Below are positions 27,492 through 35,696 of a stretch of 64,000 nt of DNA, one piece after another. The DNA is taken from the NCBI GenBank assembly GCA_024398515.1, contig JAKSIZ010000005.1, forward strand, positions 46,868-110,867, read 5' to 3'. The notes beneath the pieces were generated by a model, which was not told where the DNA came from, did no database searches, and saw only the letters and a program-made list of their open reading frames with translations. Both the position numbers and the translations under genes were made by a program. Positions within the stretch are counted from its first letter, which is position 1. Every line of letters starts with the position of its first letter. The DNA is from Bacteroidaceae bacterium. Lineage in GTDB: Bacteria; Bacteroidota; Bacteroidia; Bacteroidales; Bacteroidaceae.

Positions 27492-27779
27492 TTTTAGCCT
27501 GAAAGGCTTACACCTATCAGCCCAGGGCAGAGCAAAGCGTCGCCCTGGGTATATCAACGCAGACCAACCACGCTCTGAAAGAGCAAAAGCATTACAATCA
27601 GACGAGAGTGCTACTCTCTATTAATGCTGTTGCCCTTTCAGGGCGTTTGATTGCTGATGTTCGCGTAACCCCAGGGTGTCGCTTCGCTTGCCCTGGGCTA
27701 TGTGCACTTCGTGACTGCCCTTTCAGGGCGTTCACTTCACACCACGGTAAATTTAATCAGTTACCCTTTCAGGCTAAAA
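27492..27779. repeat. REP/MITE-like intergenic element with 16-bp terminal inverted repeats
   Basis: A 288-bp non-coding block begins TTTTAGCCTGAAAGG and ends with the inverted copy CCCTTTCAGGCTAAAA. Inside are two long hairpins with CCCAGGGC and GCCCTGGG arms separated by GC-rich loops, two copies of GCCCTTTCAGGGC and a shorter GCTCTGAAAGAGC. Repeats of this style (CCTGAAAGGG plus CCCAGGGCG) are scattered through Bacteroidetes genomes and are probably mobilised by REP-associated (RAYT/Y1) transposases. No such gene is in the window. It lies between convergent genes. Confidence 0.8.
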
Positions 27780-27866
27780 ATTAGCAGACACCAATAATAA
27801 AAAAACAATGAGGCTTTGTGCTTTTGTTGCTGATTGACGTTGATTGTTTCGTCGGGTGACGCAATG

Positions 27867-27993
27867 GGGTTCTGAAGTCGAGCGTTAAAGTGGGAAAAAC
27901 ATTGCTGCAATGTTCGAGTCAACATTGCTACAATGTTCGGACCAACATTGCAGCAATGTTTGGCGGAGTTAAGCGTTCAACCTGAGAACCCCA
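27867..27993 (+). repeat. Triple-palindrome intergenic element, copy 3 (most complete)
   Basis: This copy has both ends: GGGGTTCT at 27867-27874 and its inverted copy AGAACCCC at 27986-27993. Palindromes lie at 27899-27915, 27922-27938 and 27945-27961 with spacers CGAGTC and CGGACC, identical to copy 2. The right flank contains GAGTTAAGCGTTCAACCT; the left flank is a diverged inverted version. It sits 88 bp after the REP-like element in the same convergent gap, so 574 bp of non-coding DNA are almost wholly repeats. Confidence 0.9.
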
Positions 27994-28044
27994 ACCGCAC
28001 GACTTGAGAAATGATAACGTTTAAGTTTTGCTACGAAATGTTTG

Positions 28045-29187
28045 TCAGAGCAATGCCTTTATCCTTGATTCGGCATCGGTGATAGGTTTGCGCGAGTCGA
28101 GAGAGTTGTTGCGGTCGATGATGAATACCTCGGCTGACGACTGCACATTGTATGCTGCAGCGAAACGTGAAGCCTCGCCGTCGGCATCGCGAACGTTAAT
28201 CCACGGCAATGCGGCTGTACTCGTCTTCCAGAAATGCTCGCTGTCGTCCAAGGAAACTTGGTATATTTCAAGTCCCGAAGCATGATATTTGTCGTAAAGG
28301 TCGCGCAGTTGCATGACGAGAGCAGTGCTTGCCTCAGTGTTGAATACGTTGAACTGCAGCACTACAACCTTTCCTTTCAGGTCGGTCAAGCGGCGAACTA
28401 CGCCCTTGTTGTCGGGCAGTTCAATGTCGATGATGGTTGCCTCTTGAATCTTTGAAGGGTCGATCTGCACGGTTCCTTTTGAGTTCATGTATCGCGTATT
28501 GCTCATTCCGTCGATAGTAATGTTGTGCAGGTTCTCGCCTCGTGCAGAGCCTGGATAGTAAGTATCCCAACAAGTTGCCACCGCAGCAAACGCCTTCACG
28601 TCGTCGGCATCGGTGCTCGGATTGAAGATAAGCATACCTCCGATGCGCTGGAACAGGGCGAAATACGACGCAGGACTGTTAGGGTTGTTGAAGATGAAGT
28701 TGTTTCTCACGTCGTTCTTATAGGCATTCAGTATGGCGATGATGCTGTCGTTTTCAATTGAAGTGCCTATTGTCTCGTCTTTTGTAATGTCGAGGATGCG
28801 TTTGCGAAGGTCCATTTGCTTCAGCGTAAGTGTCTTTATTTCGGCAGAAGCATCGTTGCCTTCGATAGCGTAATCGGTCGCCATAGTCTTGTAATCGGCT
28901 TTTACGGTGACAGTTTCAGTGCTGTCAATGCACACGTTTATTATCTGGTCGGCTATTCTCAGGCGATAGAAATCAGGTTCCTTCTTGGCGTCGGCACTGA
29001 ACGAGAACGTGCCGTCCTTGTCGAGACGCGTTGAATCAATGCAAGTAACCTCCTCGATACCGATGTTTTCAAGGTAGAGAACCGAGTCTTCGGCATTAGT
29101 AATTGTGCCCTCAATAGCGAACTTATCGCCTACGCTACACGCTGCCAACAGCATGGCAAGCGAACAAAATGTAAAAATCTTCTTCAT
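28045..29187 (-). CDS. DUF4369/thioredoxin-fold lipoprotein without the CxxC motif
   Basis: 380 residues from the ATG at 29187. The signal peptide ends in LAAC, with Cys17 as the likely lipidation site. Residues about 20-125 resemble the DUF4369 domain that precedes TlpA-like domains in Bacteroidetes (FAIEGTITNAEDSVLYLE). The C-terminal part has the thioredoxin/AhpC layout (LKGKVVVLQFNVFNTEAS, IYQVSLDDSEHFWK, AEVFIIDRN). Where a WCxxC motif is expected the sequence reads FNVFNTEAS, so the redox cysteines are absent and a structural or binding role is more likely. A TATATTTG box at 29212-29219 may be its promoter. Confidence 0.82.
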   Translation of the reverse strand: MKKIFTFCSLAMLLAACSVGDKFAIEGTITNAEDSVLYLENIGIEEVTCIDSTRLDKDGTFSFSADAKKEPDFYRLRIADQIINVCIDSTETVTVKADYKTMATDYAIEGNDASAEIKTLTLKQMDLRKRILDITKDETIGTSIENDSIIAILNAYKNDVRNNFIFNNPNSPASYFALFQRIGGMLIFNPSTDADDVKAFAAVATCWDTYYPGSARGENLHNITIDGMSNTRYMNSKGTVQIDPSKIQEATIIDIELPDNKGVVRRLTDLKGKVVVLQFNVFNTEASTALVMQLRDLYDKYHASGLEIYQVSLDDSEHFWKTSTAALPWINVRDADGEASRFAAAYNVQSSAEVFIIDRNNSLDSRKPITDAESRIKALL

Positions 29188-29301
29188 ATTATATAATACG
29201 CTAATCGAGTGCAAATATAAGAATAAAACGCGTATTTTCGGGTATGGAGAGACATTTTTTTTGCTTTTTAGGGTATATTTGGTATATTTTATGTGTAAAA
29301 A

Positions 29302-29333
29302 TTTGTTTACGTTGCGAAAAATGTTTAATTTTG
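29302..29333 (+). promoter_or_regulatory. Promoter of the susCD pair
   Basis: TTTG at 29302-29305 and TAATTTTG at 29326-29333 are separated by 20 bp. The leader to the susC start is about 60 nt. Confidence 0.7.
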
Positions 29334-29399
29334 TTGCATCGATATATTATCTTTAGTATTTATTTTTTTTATTAAACATTAATTTAACTAAAAGGCATT

Positions 29400-32300
29400 A
29401 TGATTTTATCAAACATGAAAAGACTTGCTGCAATGGTTATTGCGTGCATGGTCTATGCTGTGTCTTTTGCCCAGGTTACAGGAACTGTTGTTGACCAAAA
29501 CGGCGAACCTGTAATTGGTGCAAGCGTTTTGGTTAAGGGAACATCAATGGGAGCAGCCACCGATTTGAACGGTAAGTTCTCAATCCCTTCAGCAAAATCA
29601 TCGGATGTCCTTACTGTTTCTTACATCGGAATGGTCTCTCAGGAGATTTCACTTCGTGGCAAGAGCTCTGTGAAAGTAGTGCTCAGCGAGGACAGTAAGA
29701 CATTGAACGATGTAGTAGTTATCGGTTACGGTACAGTAAAGCGCCGCGACCTTACAGGTTCTGTTGCATCGGTAACAGGCGAGAAATTGGCAGCTAATCC
29801 AGTTGCTGACATCACCCAGGCACTCCAGGGACAGCTTCCAGGTGTCAACGTGACATCACAGGACGGTCGTCCAGGTGCATCAATGTCAATCCGCGTTCGT
29901 GGTGGTGGTTCTATCACTCAGAGCAACGACCCATTGGTAGTTGTTGATGGTGTTCAGCTCAGTTCAGCAAGTGAGATGAACGAAATTCCTGCCGACAACA
30001 TCGAGAGCATCGACGTATTGAAGGATGCTGCCACAACAGCTATCTATGGTGCAAGTGGTGCTAACGGTGTTATCCTCATCACAACAAAGGGTGGACAGAT
30101 TGGCAAGCCAAAGGTTCGCTACAACATGTACTATCAAATTAAGAAGATTCCTGAGGTTCTCGAAATTGCAAGTGCATACGAGACTGTACGCGACACATGG
30201 TCATACGCAAAGGCTTACGGTGATTCTTACGGTGAAGGCGTTGCCAAGTACTATGGACTTGGTTCAGCAAACGGCAACCACCTGAATGACTACAAGAACG
30301 TAAAGGCTCATAACTACATGGACGACGTTCTGAAGACTGCCCACACTTGGAATCATGACGTTTCTCTCTCAGCAGGTACAGAAGCAACAAAGATCTTCGC
30401 TACTGTAAACTACATGAACGACGATGGTATCCGTATCAATTCAGGTTTCAAGCGTTGGAGTGCAAACGTCAAGTTAGACCAGAAGATTACAAAGAACCTC
30501 AAGGCAGACATGGACGTTCGCTACACTGAGACAACTCTCACAGGTGACCACTTCGGCAATGCTTCTTCTTACGGCTATCGCCCTATCGACCCAGAGATTA
30601 TCGAACAGTACGGTACTAACGACCCTACATTGCTCGGTATGGGTAGCGGAAACGTCGAAGATTTCCACAACCCGGTTGCTCTCCTCGACAACTACTACTA
30701 CGGAAGAGAAATGCAGCGCCTCCGCTCAAGAATCGGTCTGTCATGGAATGCTTTCAAGGGCTTCACTGCAAGAACAGAACTTACTCTCGGCCGTCACTGG
30801 TCAGAGGCTAAGACTTGGGACGCTGGTCTGGAGAGCACTTACAACTCTGCAAAGCTCGCCAACAGCCATGGCTACCACACTCGTTGGACAACAACAGTGA
30901 ACTATGACGTTCAGGGCCTCGGCGAAGACCACGCTCTCTCATTCCTCGCAGGTAATGAAATTTCAGCCTTTAGAACAGCTTCAAACGAAATGTACGGCTA
31001 CGGATACCCTGCTGAATTCACAATGGAACAGGCATTCGCTTTTATGAACATGTCAAACATGTATGGTGCAGCAACAGCTGGTAAGGACTATGTAAAGAGC
31101 AATGACGGACTTCCTATCCACAAGAACTCTTGGTTCGGTCGTGCTAACTACAGTTACCTTGGCCGTTACCTCCTCACTGCTACATTCCGTGCTGACGGTA
31201 GTTCAAAGTTCGGTCCTAACAACCGCTGGGGTTACTTCCCTGCATTCGCTGCTGGTTGGCGTATCTCTGACGAAGCGTTTATGGAAAGTACAAAGGGTTG
31301 GTTGGACAACTTGAAGCTCCGCCTCTCTTGGGGTACATCTGGTAACGACGACATCAGCTCTTCACTCTGGAAGGAAACTTGGGGCGGAAAGCAGATTATT
31401 GTTGACGGTGTGTCTATCACCACATACGTCCCTGGCGACATAAAGCCAAACCCTGACCTCAAGTGGGAAAGAACTATCCAGCGCAACCTCGGTATCGACT
31501 TCGCTATGTTCAACAGCCGCCTCAACGGTAGCATCGACCTCTACTGGAATACAACAAAGGATATCCTCATGCGCGTTCCTTGCGATGCTTCAACAGGTTA
31601 CAGCTATCAGTTCCAGAATGTAGGTGAAACTTCTAACAAGGGTATCGAACTTGCTTTGGCATACGACATCATCCGCACAAAGGATTGGCAGTTAGGCGTA
31701 AACCTCACTTACAACTACAATGTCAACAACGTCGAAGACATCCTCGACGGTATCAACCCAGACACAGGCACTGGTTGGGCATCATCAATGAGAAGACCAA
31801 GCTACGACTACATCATCCGTGAAGGCGAACCTGTAGGAACCATTCAGGGATTCAAGTCACTCGGCTTCTTCACTGTAGATGAATTCAACTATGACGCTAC
31901 TACTGGCAAATATACATTGAAGTATGATGCAAAGGCTGCCGGTGTTGCCACATTCGGTAACTATCCTTCAAGCATCCTCGCACTTGCTGCCGATGGTCAG
32001 ATTTTCCCAGGAGCTCCAAAGTTTGAGGCTGACGAAAAGGGCGAGGCTAAGGCACAGGCGATTGGTCACACAATGCCTAAGCACAATGGCGGTTTCAACA
32101 TCAACGGCCGCTGGAAGAGCATTGACTTCGCTCTCGGTTTCACTTACCAGATTGGTGGCGACGTTTACAATGCCAACGCTATGCACTCTGTATATGGCGA
32201 CAAGGATACCAAGTTCGGTCTCAGCCGTCTGTCAAATGCATCAAGCTGCTTCAAGTTCTACGACTACGATACCAATGGCGACATCTATCTCGTAACTGAG

Positions 32301-32642
32301 CCTAATGCTCTCGCTGCTCTCAATGCCGGAACTAAGCACGGTACTTATTATAATGAATATGGTATTACAAGTTCTGAATACATTGAGGATGCTTCATTCT
32401 TGCGCCTCAACACTCTTACTGTAGGTTACACTTTGCCTAAGGTTTGGACAAAATCTGTAGGCATTTCTAACTTCCGTGTTTACTTCACAGCCGGAAACTT
32501 GTTCTGCATCACTGGTTACTCTGGTCTTGATCCTGACGTCAACACTACTGCGTTCACAGGCGGATTCCCAACTCCTAACTACGATTACCAGGCATATCCA
32601 AAGGCAAGAACATTCACATTCGGTGCTAACATTGCATTCTAA
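29400..32642 (+). CDS. SusC-type TonB-dependent outer membrane transporter
   Basis: 1080 residues. A signal peptide ends near AVSFAQ; a carboxypeptidase-regulatory-like domain follows (VTGTVVDQNGEPVIGASVLV), then the TonB box/plug start DVVVIGYGTVKRRDLTGSVA and the SusC-specific plug words GQLPGVNVTSQDGRPGAS and DPLVVVDGV. The rest is a 22-strand barrel ending in TFGANIAF. The start at 29400 is preceded by AAAAGG at good spacing, although a Met five codons on also precedes the hydrophobic core. SusC proteins import oligosaccharides captured by the SusD lipoprotein, which is encoded 17 bp downstream. No substrate is predictable. Confidence 0.95.
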   Translation: MILSNMKRLAAMVIACMVYAVSFAQVTGTVVDQNGEPVIGASVLVKGTSMGAATDLNGKFSIPSAKSSDVLTVSYIGMVSQEISLRGKSSVKVVLSEDSKTLNDVVVIGYGTVKRRDLTGSVASVTGEKLAANPVADITQALQGQLPGVNVTSQDGRPGASMSIRVRGGGSITQSNDPLVVVDGVQLSSASEMNEIPADNIESIDVLKDAATTAIYGASGANGVILITTKGGQIGKPKVRYNMYYQIKKIPEVLEIASAYETVRDTWSYAKAYGDSYGEGVAKYYGLGSANGNHLNDYKNVKAHNYMDDVLKTAHTWNHDVSLSAGTEATKIFATVNYMNDDGIRINSGFKRWSANVKLDQKITKNLKADMDVRYTETTLTGDHFGNASSYGYRPIDPEIIEQYGTNDPTLLGMGSGNVEDFHNPVALLDNYYYGREMQRLRSRIGLSWNAFKGFTARTELTLGRHWSEAKTWDAGLESTYNSAKLANSHGYHTRWTTTVNYDVQGLGEDHALSFLAGNEISAFRTASNEMYGYGYPAEFTMEQAFAFMNMSNMYGAATAGKDYVKSNDGLPIHKNSWFGRANYSYLGRYLLTATFRADGSSKFGPNNRWGYFPAFAAGWRISDEAFMESTKGWLDNLKLRLSWGTSGNDDISSSLWKETWGGKQIIVDGVSITTYVPGDIKPNPDLKWERTIQRNLGIDFAMFNSRLNGSIDLYWNTTKDILMRVPCDASTGYSYQFQNVGETSNKGIELALAYDIIRTKDWQLGVNLTYNYNVNNVEDILDGINPDTGTGWASSMRRPSYDYIIREGEPVGTIQGFKSLGFFTVDEFNYDATTGKYTLKYDAKAAGVATFGNYPSSILALAADGQIFPGAPKFEADEKGEAKAQAIGHTMPKHNGGFNINGRWKSIDFALGFTYQIGGDVYNANAMHSVYGDKDTKFGLSRLSNASSCFKFYDYDTNGDIYLVTEPNALAALNAGTKHGTYYNEYGITSSEYIEDASFLRLNTLTVGYTLPKVWTKSVGISNFRVYFTAGNLFCITGYSGLDPDVNTTAFTGGFPTPNYDYQAYPKARTFTFGANIAF

Positions 32643-32659
32643 TTATGGAGGATAAGATT

Positions 32660-34810
32660 ATGAAAAAAGTATTATATATTATAATGTGTGGAATTGTTGC
32701 ATTGTCAACAGTTTCATGTAGCGATTACCTTGAGCCAAAGTCTGACTCAGAAACCGATGCGGATTTCGTGTTCTCTAACAGTATTACTGCACGTGCTGCC
32801 ATTGAAGGTGCTTACGAACAGTGGCGTGCTACTGCCAACGCTCAGGTATTCGGTGCCGGTTTGTTCTATGCTTGCGACATCGCCGGTTCTGATATCGAGC
32901 GTCACCCAGAAGCTTATTCTAACCAGCTGCTTCGCCACCAGCCGGAATGTTTCTATGAGAACGGCAAACTGACGAAGACTTACGGTATCACTCAGTACGA
33001 CAAGGAAGATGGTGCTTACTCTGCACTCTACAAGGTTGTAGGTCAGGCTAACGCTATCATCACGGCAATCCAGAACCAGCCTAACTTCCAGAACGACGTT
33101 ATCAATGCCGAGGAGCCAAGCTTCCTTACTCAGCTTTTCGGCGAGGCTATCGCACTCCGTGCAACTGCTTACCGCGAACTGATTAAGTACTACGGCGACG
33201 TGCCTTACGTATATATCTTCGGTGAAGGTGCTACTTCTCTCGCAGGTCGTGACTCTATCTACGACGTATGTATCCGCGACCTTATGCTCGTTGAGCCTAT
33301 CATGTACAACCAGGGCGAGATTCCTGGTGTTGACAAGGCCGACAAGCACTACTTCTCACGTCAGTATGTTCAGGGACTCATCGGTCGTATGGCTCTCGAT
33401 GCAGCAGGCTATCAGACTCGTCGTACCGACGGTACTGTCAACTACACTAACGGTTTGGGTGAGGCTCTCGATTTCCAGGCTAAGGGTCAGGACAACCAGG
33501 GTGGACGCTACGCTCGCCGTGCCGACTGGAAAGAACTCGTTGCCAAGGCTCATATTTACTTCAAGGCTCTTATCGACAAACCTATAGGAATCACCTTCAG
33601 CAGCGACTACCAGAACTTCTTCCAGCAGATGATGGGCGACGATGCTCTCTATGCTGATGAGTCTATCTACGAATACCCAATGCAGTGGAACGTGACAAGC
33701 GATGAGCGCACATACTCATCTGGCCGTCCTTCCAACGGTGGTTCAAAGGACAACTATCCTTGCAAGGACTACGGACAGTGCCGTATCAACCCTGCTTACT
33801 ACTACGGAATCTTCGACCCTCAGGACAAGCGTCGTGACATCTCTGTAGCAGTTACAGGTAGTGACGGTAAGGGATATGAAGTGCTCATTCCTTTCACTCC
33901 TAACTCAAAGGCAGCCGGTGGCGGTCTTGCAATGAACAAGTGGGACGAGAATCGTCAGACCAATCCTAACACTCTCGCACAGCGTAAGTCAGGCATCAAC
34001 GGACCATACATGCGTATGTCAGAAATCTATCTTGGCTATGCAGAGACATGTGCCCTCCTCGCCGACGTTGACCCAAGCCTTGAAGCACAGGCAAAGAACT
34101 ACCTTACCATCATCCGTTCACGTGCATTCGACAACCCTGACGTAGAAGGCTTCATTGCCAAGTGCGCTGCCCTCTATCCTGAGAGCGGATACTCTCCACT
34201 CTACAAGGCAGTCATCGAAGAGCGTGGTTTCGAGTTTGCTGGCGAAGGCGACCGTCGCTGGACACTCATCCGCACAGGTCTCCTCCCAGAGGCAATCAAG
34301 CGTATCAAGACCCTTACAACAGCCATGATGGACGGACTTGCAGCCAACGGAAGCTACACATTCGAGAACGGTAACATAATCTCAAAGCAGGTCTATACAA
34401 AGTCTGTTGACCTCAAGGCACTCAAGGGCTACCGTCTCACAAAGGCAACTCCAGCCGAACCTGACCCAGACTTCGACGTTAACGCATGTCTCACCCCAGG
34501 ATGGCGCGGACAGAAAGACGATTGGGAGTCATTCGGTTGCAACTATGGCGGCAACACAAAGACCAACCTTGCCATCGTAGGACTCTTCAAGCCTGTAACC
34601 TCAGAAGAAGCATCAGTGCTTCTTGCCAACGGATACAAGGCAGTTGACTGGGGACAGACCCTGCTGAACAGTCGTGACGAGTACGACTATCACCTCTTCA
34701 CCGACTACGATTACGTCAGCGCCCCAATCTACCTCTGGCCAATCACCCCTAACCAGTTGAAGGCCGGCGGTTATGTAAACGGTTACGGATTCCCTAACGT
34801 GGCTAAGTAA
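32660..34810 (+). CDS. SusD/RagB-type surface glycan-binding lipoprotein
   Basis: 716 residues from the ATG at 32660. I prefer it to the upstream ATG at 32645 because GGAGG lies at the right distance and MKKVLYIIMCGIVALSTVSC is a proper lipoprotein signal with lipidated Cys20. SusD features include ARAAIEGAYEQW, EAIALRATAYRELIKYYGDVP and the C-terminal GFEFAGEGDRRWTLIRTG. The protein is longer than most SusD members (about 500-600), with extra segments near the C-terminus. It caps the SusC channel. No glycoside hydrolase follows, so the pair looks isolated from a full polysaccharide locus. Confidence 0.94.
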   Translation: MKKVLYIIMCGIVALSTVSCSDYLEPKSDSETDADFVFSNSITARAAIEGAYEQWRATANAQVFGAGLFYACDIAGSDIERHPEAYSNQLLRHQPECFYENGKLTKTYGITQYDKEDGAYSALYKVVGQANAIITAIQNQPNFQNDVINAEEPSFLTQLFGEAIALRATAYRELIKYYGDVPYVYIFGEGATSLAGRDSIYDVCIRDLMLVEPIMYNQGEIPGVDKADKHYFSRQYVQGLIGRMALDAAGYQTRRTDGTVNYTNGLGEALDFQAKGQDNQGGRYARRADWKELVAKAHIYFKALIDKPIGITFSSDYQNFFQQMMGDDALYADESIYEYPMQWNVTSDERTYSSGRPSNGGSKDNYPCKDYGQCRINPAYYYGIFDPQDKRRDISVAVTGSDGKGYEVLIPFTPNSKAAGGGLAMNKWDENRQTNPNTLAQRKSGINGPYMRMSEIYLGYAETCALLADVDPSLEAQAKNYLTIIRSRAFDNPDVEGFIAKCAALYPESGYSPLYKAVIEERGFEFAGEGDRRWTLIRTGLLPEAIKRIKTLTTAMMDGLAANGSYTFENGNIISKQVYTKSVDLKALKGYRLTKATPAEPDPDFDVNACLTPGWRGQKDDWESFGCNYGGNTKTNLAIVGLFKPVTSEEASVLLANGYKAVDWGQTLLNSRDEYDYHLFTDYDYVSAPIYLWPITPNQLKAGGYVNGYGFPNVAK

Positions 34811-34817
34811 TATACAA

Positions 34818-34863
34818 TTTGGTGGTTTGGTCGTTTGGGAGACTAAACGACTAAACCACCAAA
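34818..34863 (+). other. Long G.U-containing hairpin at the 3' end of susD
   Basis: TTTGGTGGTTTGGTCGTTTGG pairs over 21 positions with the downstream CTAAACGACTAAACCACCAAA around a 4-nt loop. The only two non-Watson-Crick pairs would be G.U in plus-strand RNA but A-C in minus-strand RNA, so the fold favours the susD transcript. It lies 8 bp after the susD stop and has no T tract of its own. Confidence 0.7.
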
Positions 34864-34871
34864 CGACAAAC

Positions 34872-34909
34872 AAAAAAGGATGGGCAATTTATTTGCCCAT
34901 CCTTTTTTT
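34872..34909. terminator. Bidirectional terminator between susD and rpsO
   Basis: GGATGGGCAA pairs with TTGCCCATCC, flanked by A6 on one side and T7 on the other, so it can end transcription from both convergent genes. Confidence 0.9.
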
Positions 34910-34930
34910 GTCCTGGTTGAACATCGATGA

Positions 34931-35200
34931 CTATCGACGCAAACCGAGAGCCTTGACAATAGCACGGTAGCGCTCAATGTCGCGGTCGTAAAGATAGTTA
35001 AGCAATGCACGACGCTTACCTACCAACTTTGTCAAACTTCTCGCTGTAGTATAATCTTTACGGTTCTTCTTAAGATGTTCCGTCAAATGGGAAATACGGT
35101 ATGAGAACAATGCTATCTGGCTCTCTGCAGAACCAGTATCAGTGTTAGACTTTCCGTACTGTCCAAAGATTTCTTCTTTCTTTTGTTGATCTAAATACAT
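34931..35200 (-). CDS. rpsO: 30S ribosomal protein S15
   Basis: 89 residues from the ATG at 35200 (MYLDQQKKEEIFGQYGKS), the standard S15 length. An 11-residue upstream extension in the same frame has no family support. The conserved stretch TGSAESQIALFSYRISHLTEHL and the C-terminal GKRRALLNYLYDRDIERY are exact S15 features. S15 binds 16S rRNA early in assembly of the small-subunit platform. The gene stands alone, reading toward susD, with a TACCTTTG box upstream. Confidence 0.97.
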   Translation of the reverse strand: MYLDQQKKEEIFGQYGKSNTDTGSAESQIALFSYRISHLTEHLKKNRKDYTTARSLTKLVGKRRALLNYLYDRDIERYRAIVKALGLRR

Positions 35201-35230
35201 AATTTTTTGTTGTTTAATAAAAAGCGGGTG

Positions 35231-35262
35231 CAAAGGTACAAATTTAATTGAAAACTGACAAT
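35231..35262 (-). promoter_or_regulatory. Promoter of rpsO
   Basis: The minus strand reads ATTG (3 of 4 to TTTG), then 20 bp, then TACCTTTG at 35231-35238. The leader to the start codon is about 25 nt. Confidence 0.55.
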
Positions 35263-35377
35263 TGAAAATTGATAATTTTTAATTATTTTAACTATTCGCC
35301 TTTTTATCACGACCAGAAGGTTTTCGTGGAATGAGTTTTATTCTTGATAGTTCATCAGCACTTGCGTCACTAACACC

Positions 35378-35480
35378 AAACGTAAGGAGTGAAAAAAAAC
35401 TGCTACAGTTTTCAAGTCAAAACTGCTACAGTTTTCGATCCAAAACTGCTACAGTTTTTTGCCGAGTATAAGGCTCGTCC
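35378..35480 (+). repeat. Triple-palindrome intergenic element, copy 4
   Basis: Three identical copies of AAAACTGCTACAGTTTT lie at 35396-35412, 35419-35435 and 35442-35458 with the 6-bp spacers CAAGTC and CGATCC (period 23 bp). The spacers are clearly related to CGAGTC and CGGACC of copies 2 and 3, while the palindrome differs. Flanks are more diverged, without a recognisable GGGGTTCT end. It lies in the 496-bp divergent gap between rpsO and the porin gene. The rest of that gap holds AT-rich sequence with a short AATTGA-type repeat near 35250-35280 and nothing else I can name. Confidence 0.88.
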
Positions 35481-35696
35481 TTGAAAAGTCTAACGGACGA
35501 TTGCAAAATAAACAAAGCCGTAAGCCATAAACTATATGCTATAAGTAAGAAAAGTTAAAACCATCAGTCGTTTTATTAATTCTTTTTTCGTTGGGTTAAA
35601 TAAACTTAAATTTTGTTCGTTTTATCCTCCACTTTGTTCGATATGTAAAATCTTTATCATATCTTTGCACTCAAATTGAACAAAACACATGAAATT

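Noticed and set aside
35250-35285. AATTGAAAACTGACAATTG-type AT-rich repeat as an attachment site or origin
   Set aside because: It is a short degenerate A/T repeat common in intergenic DNA of this group; no integrase or replication gene is nearby.
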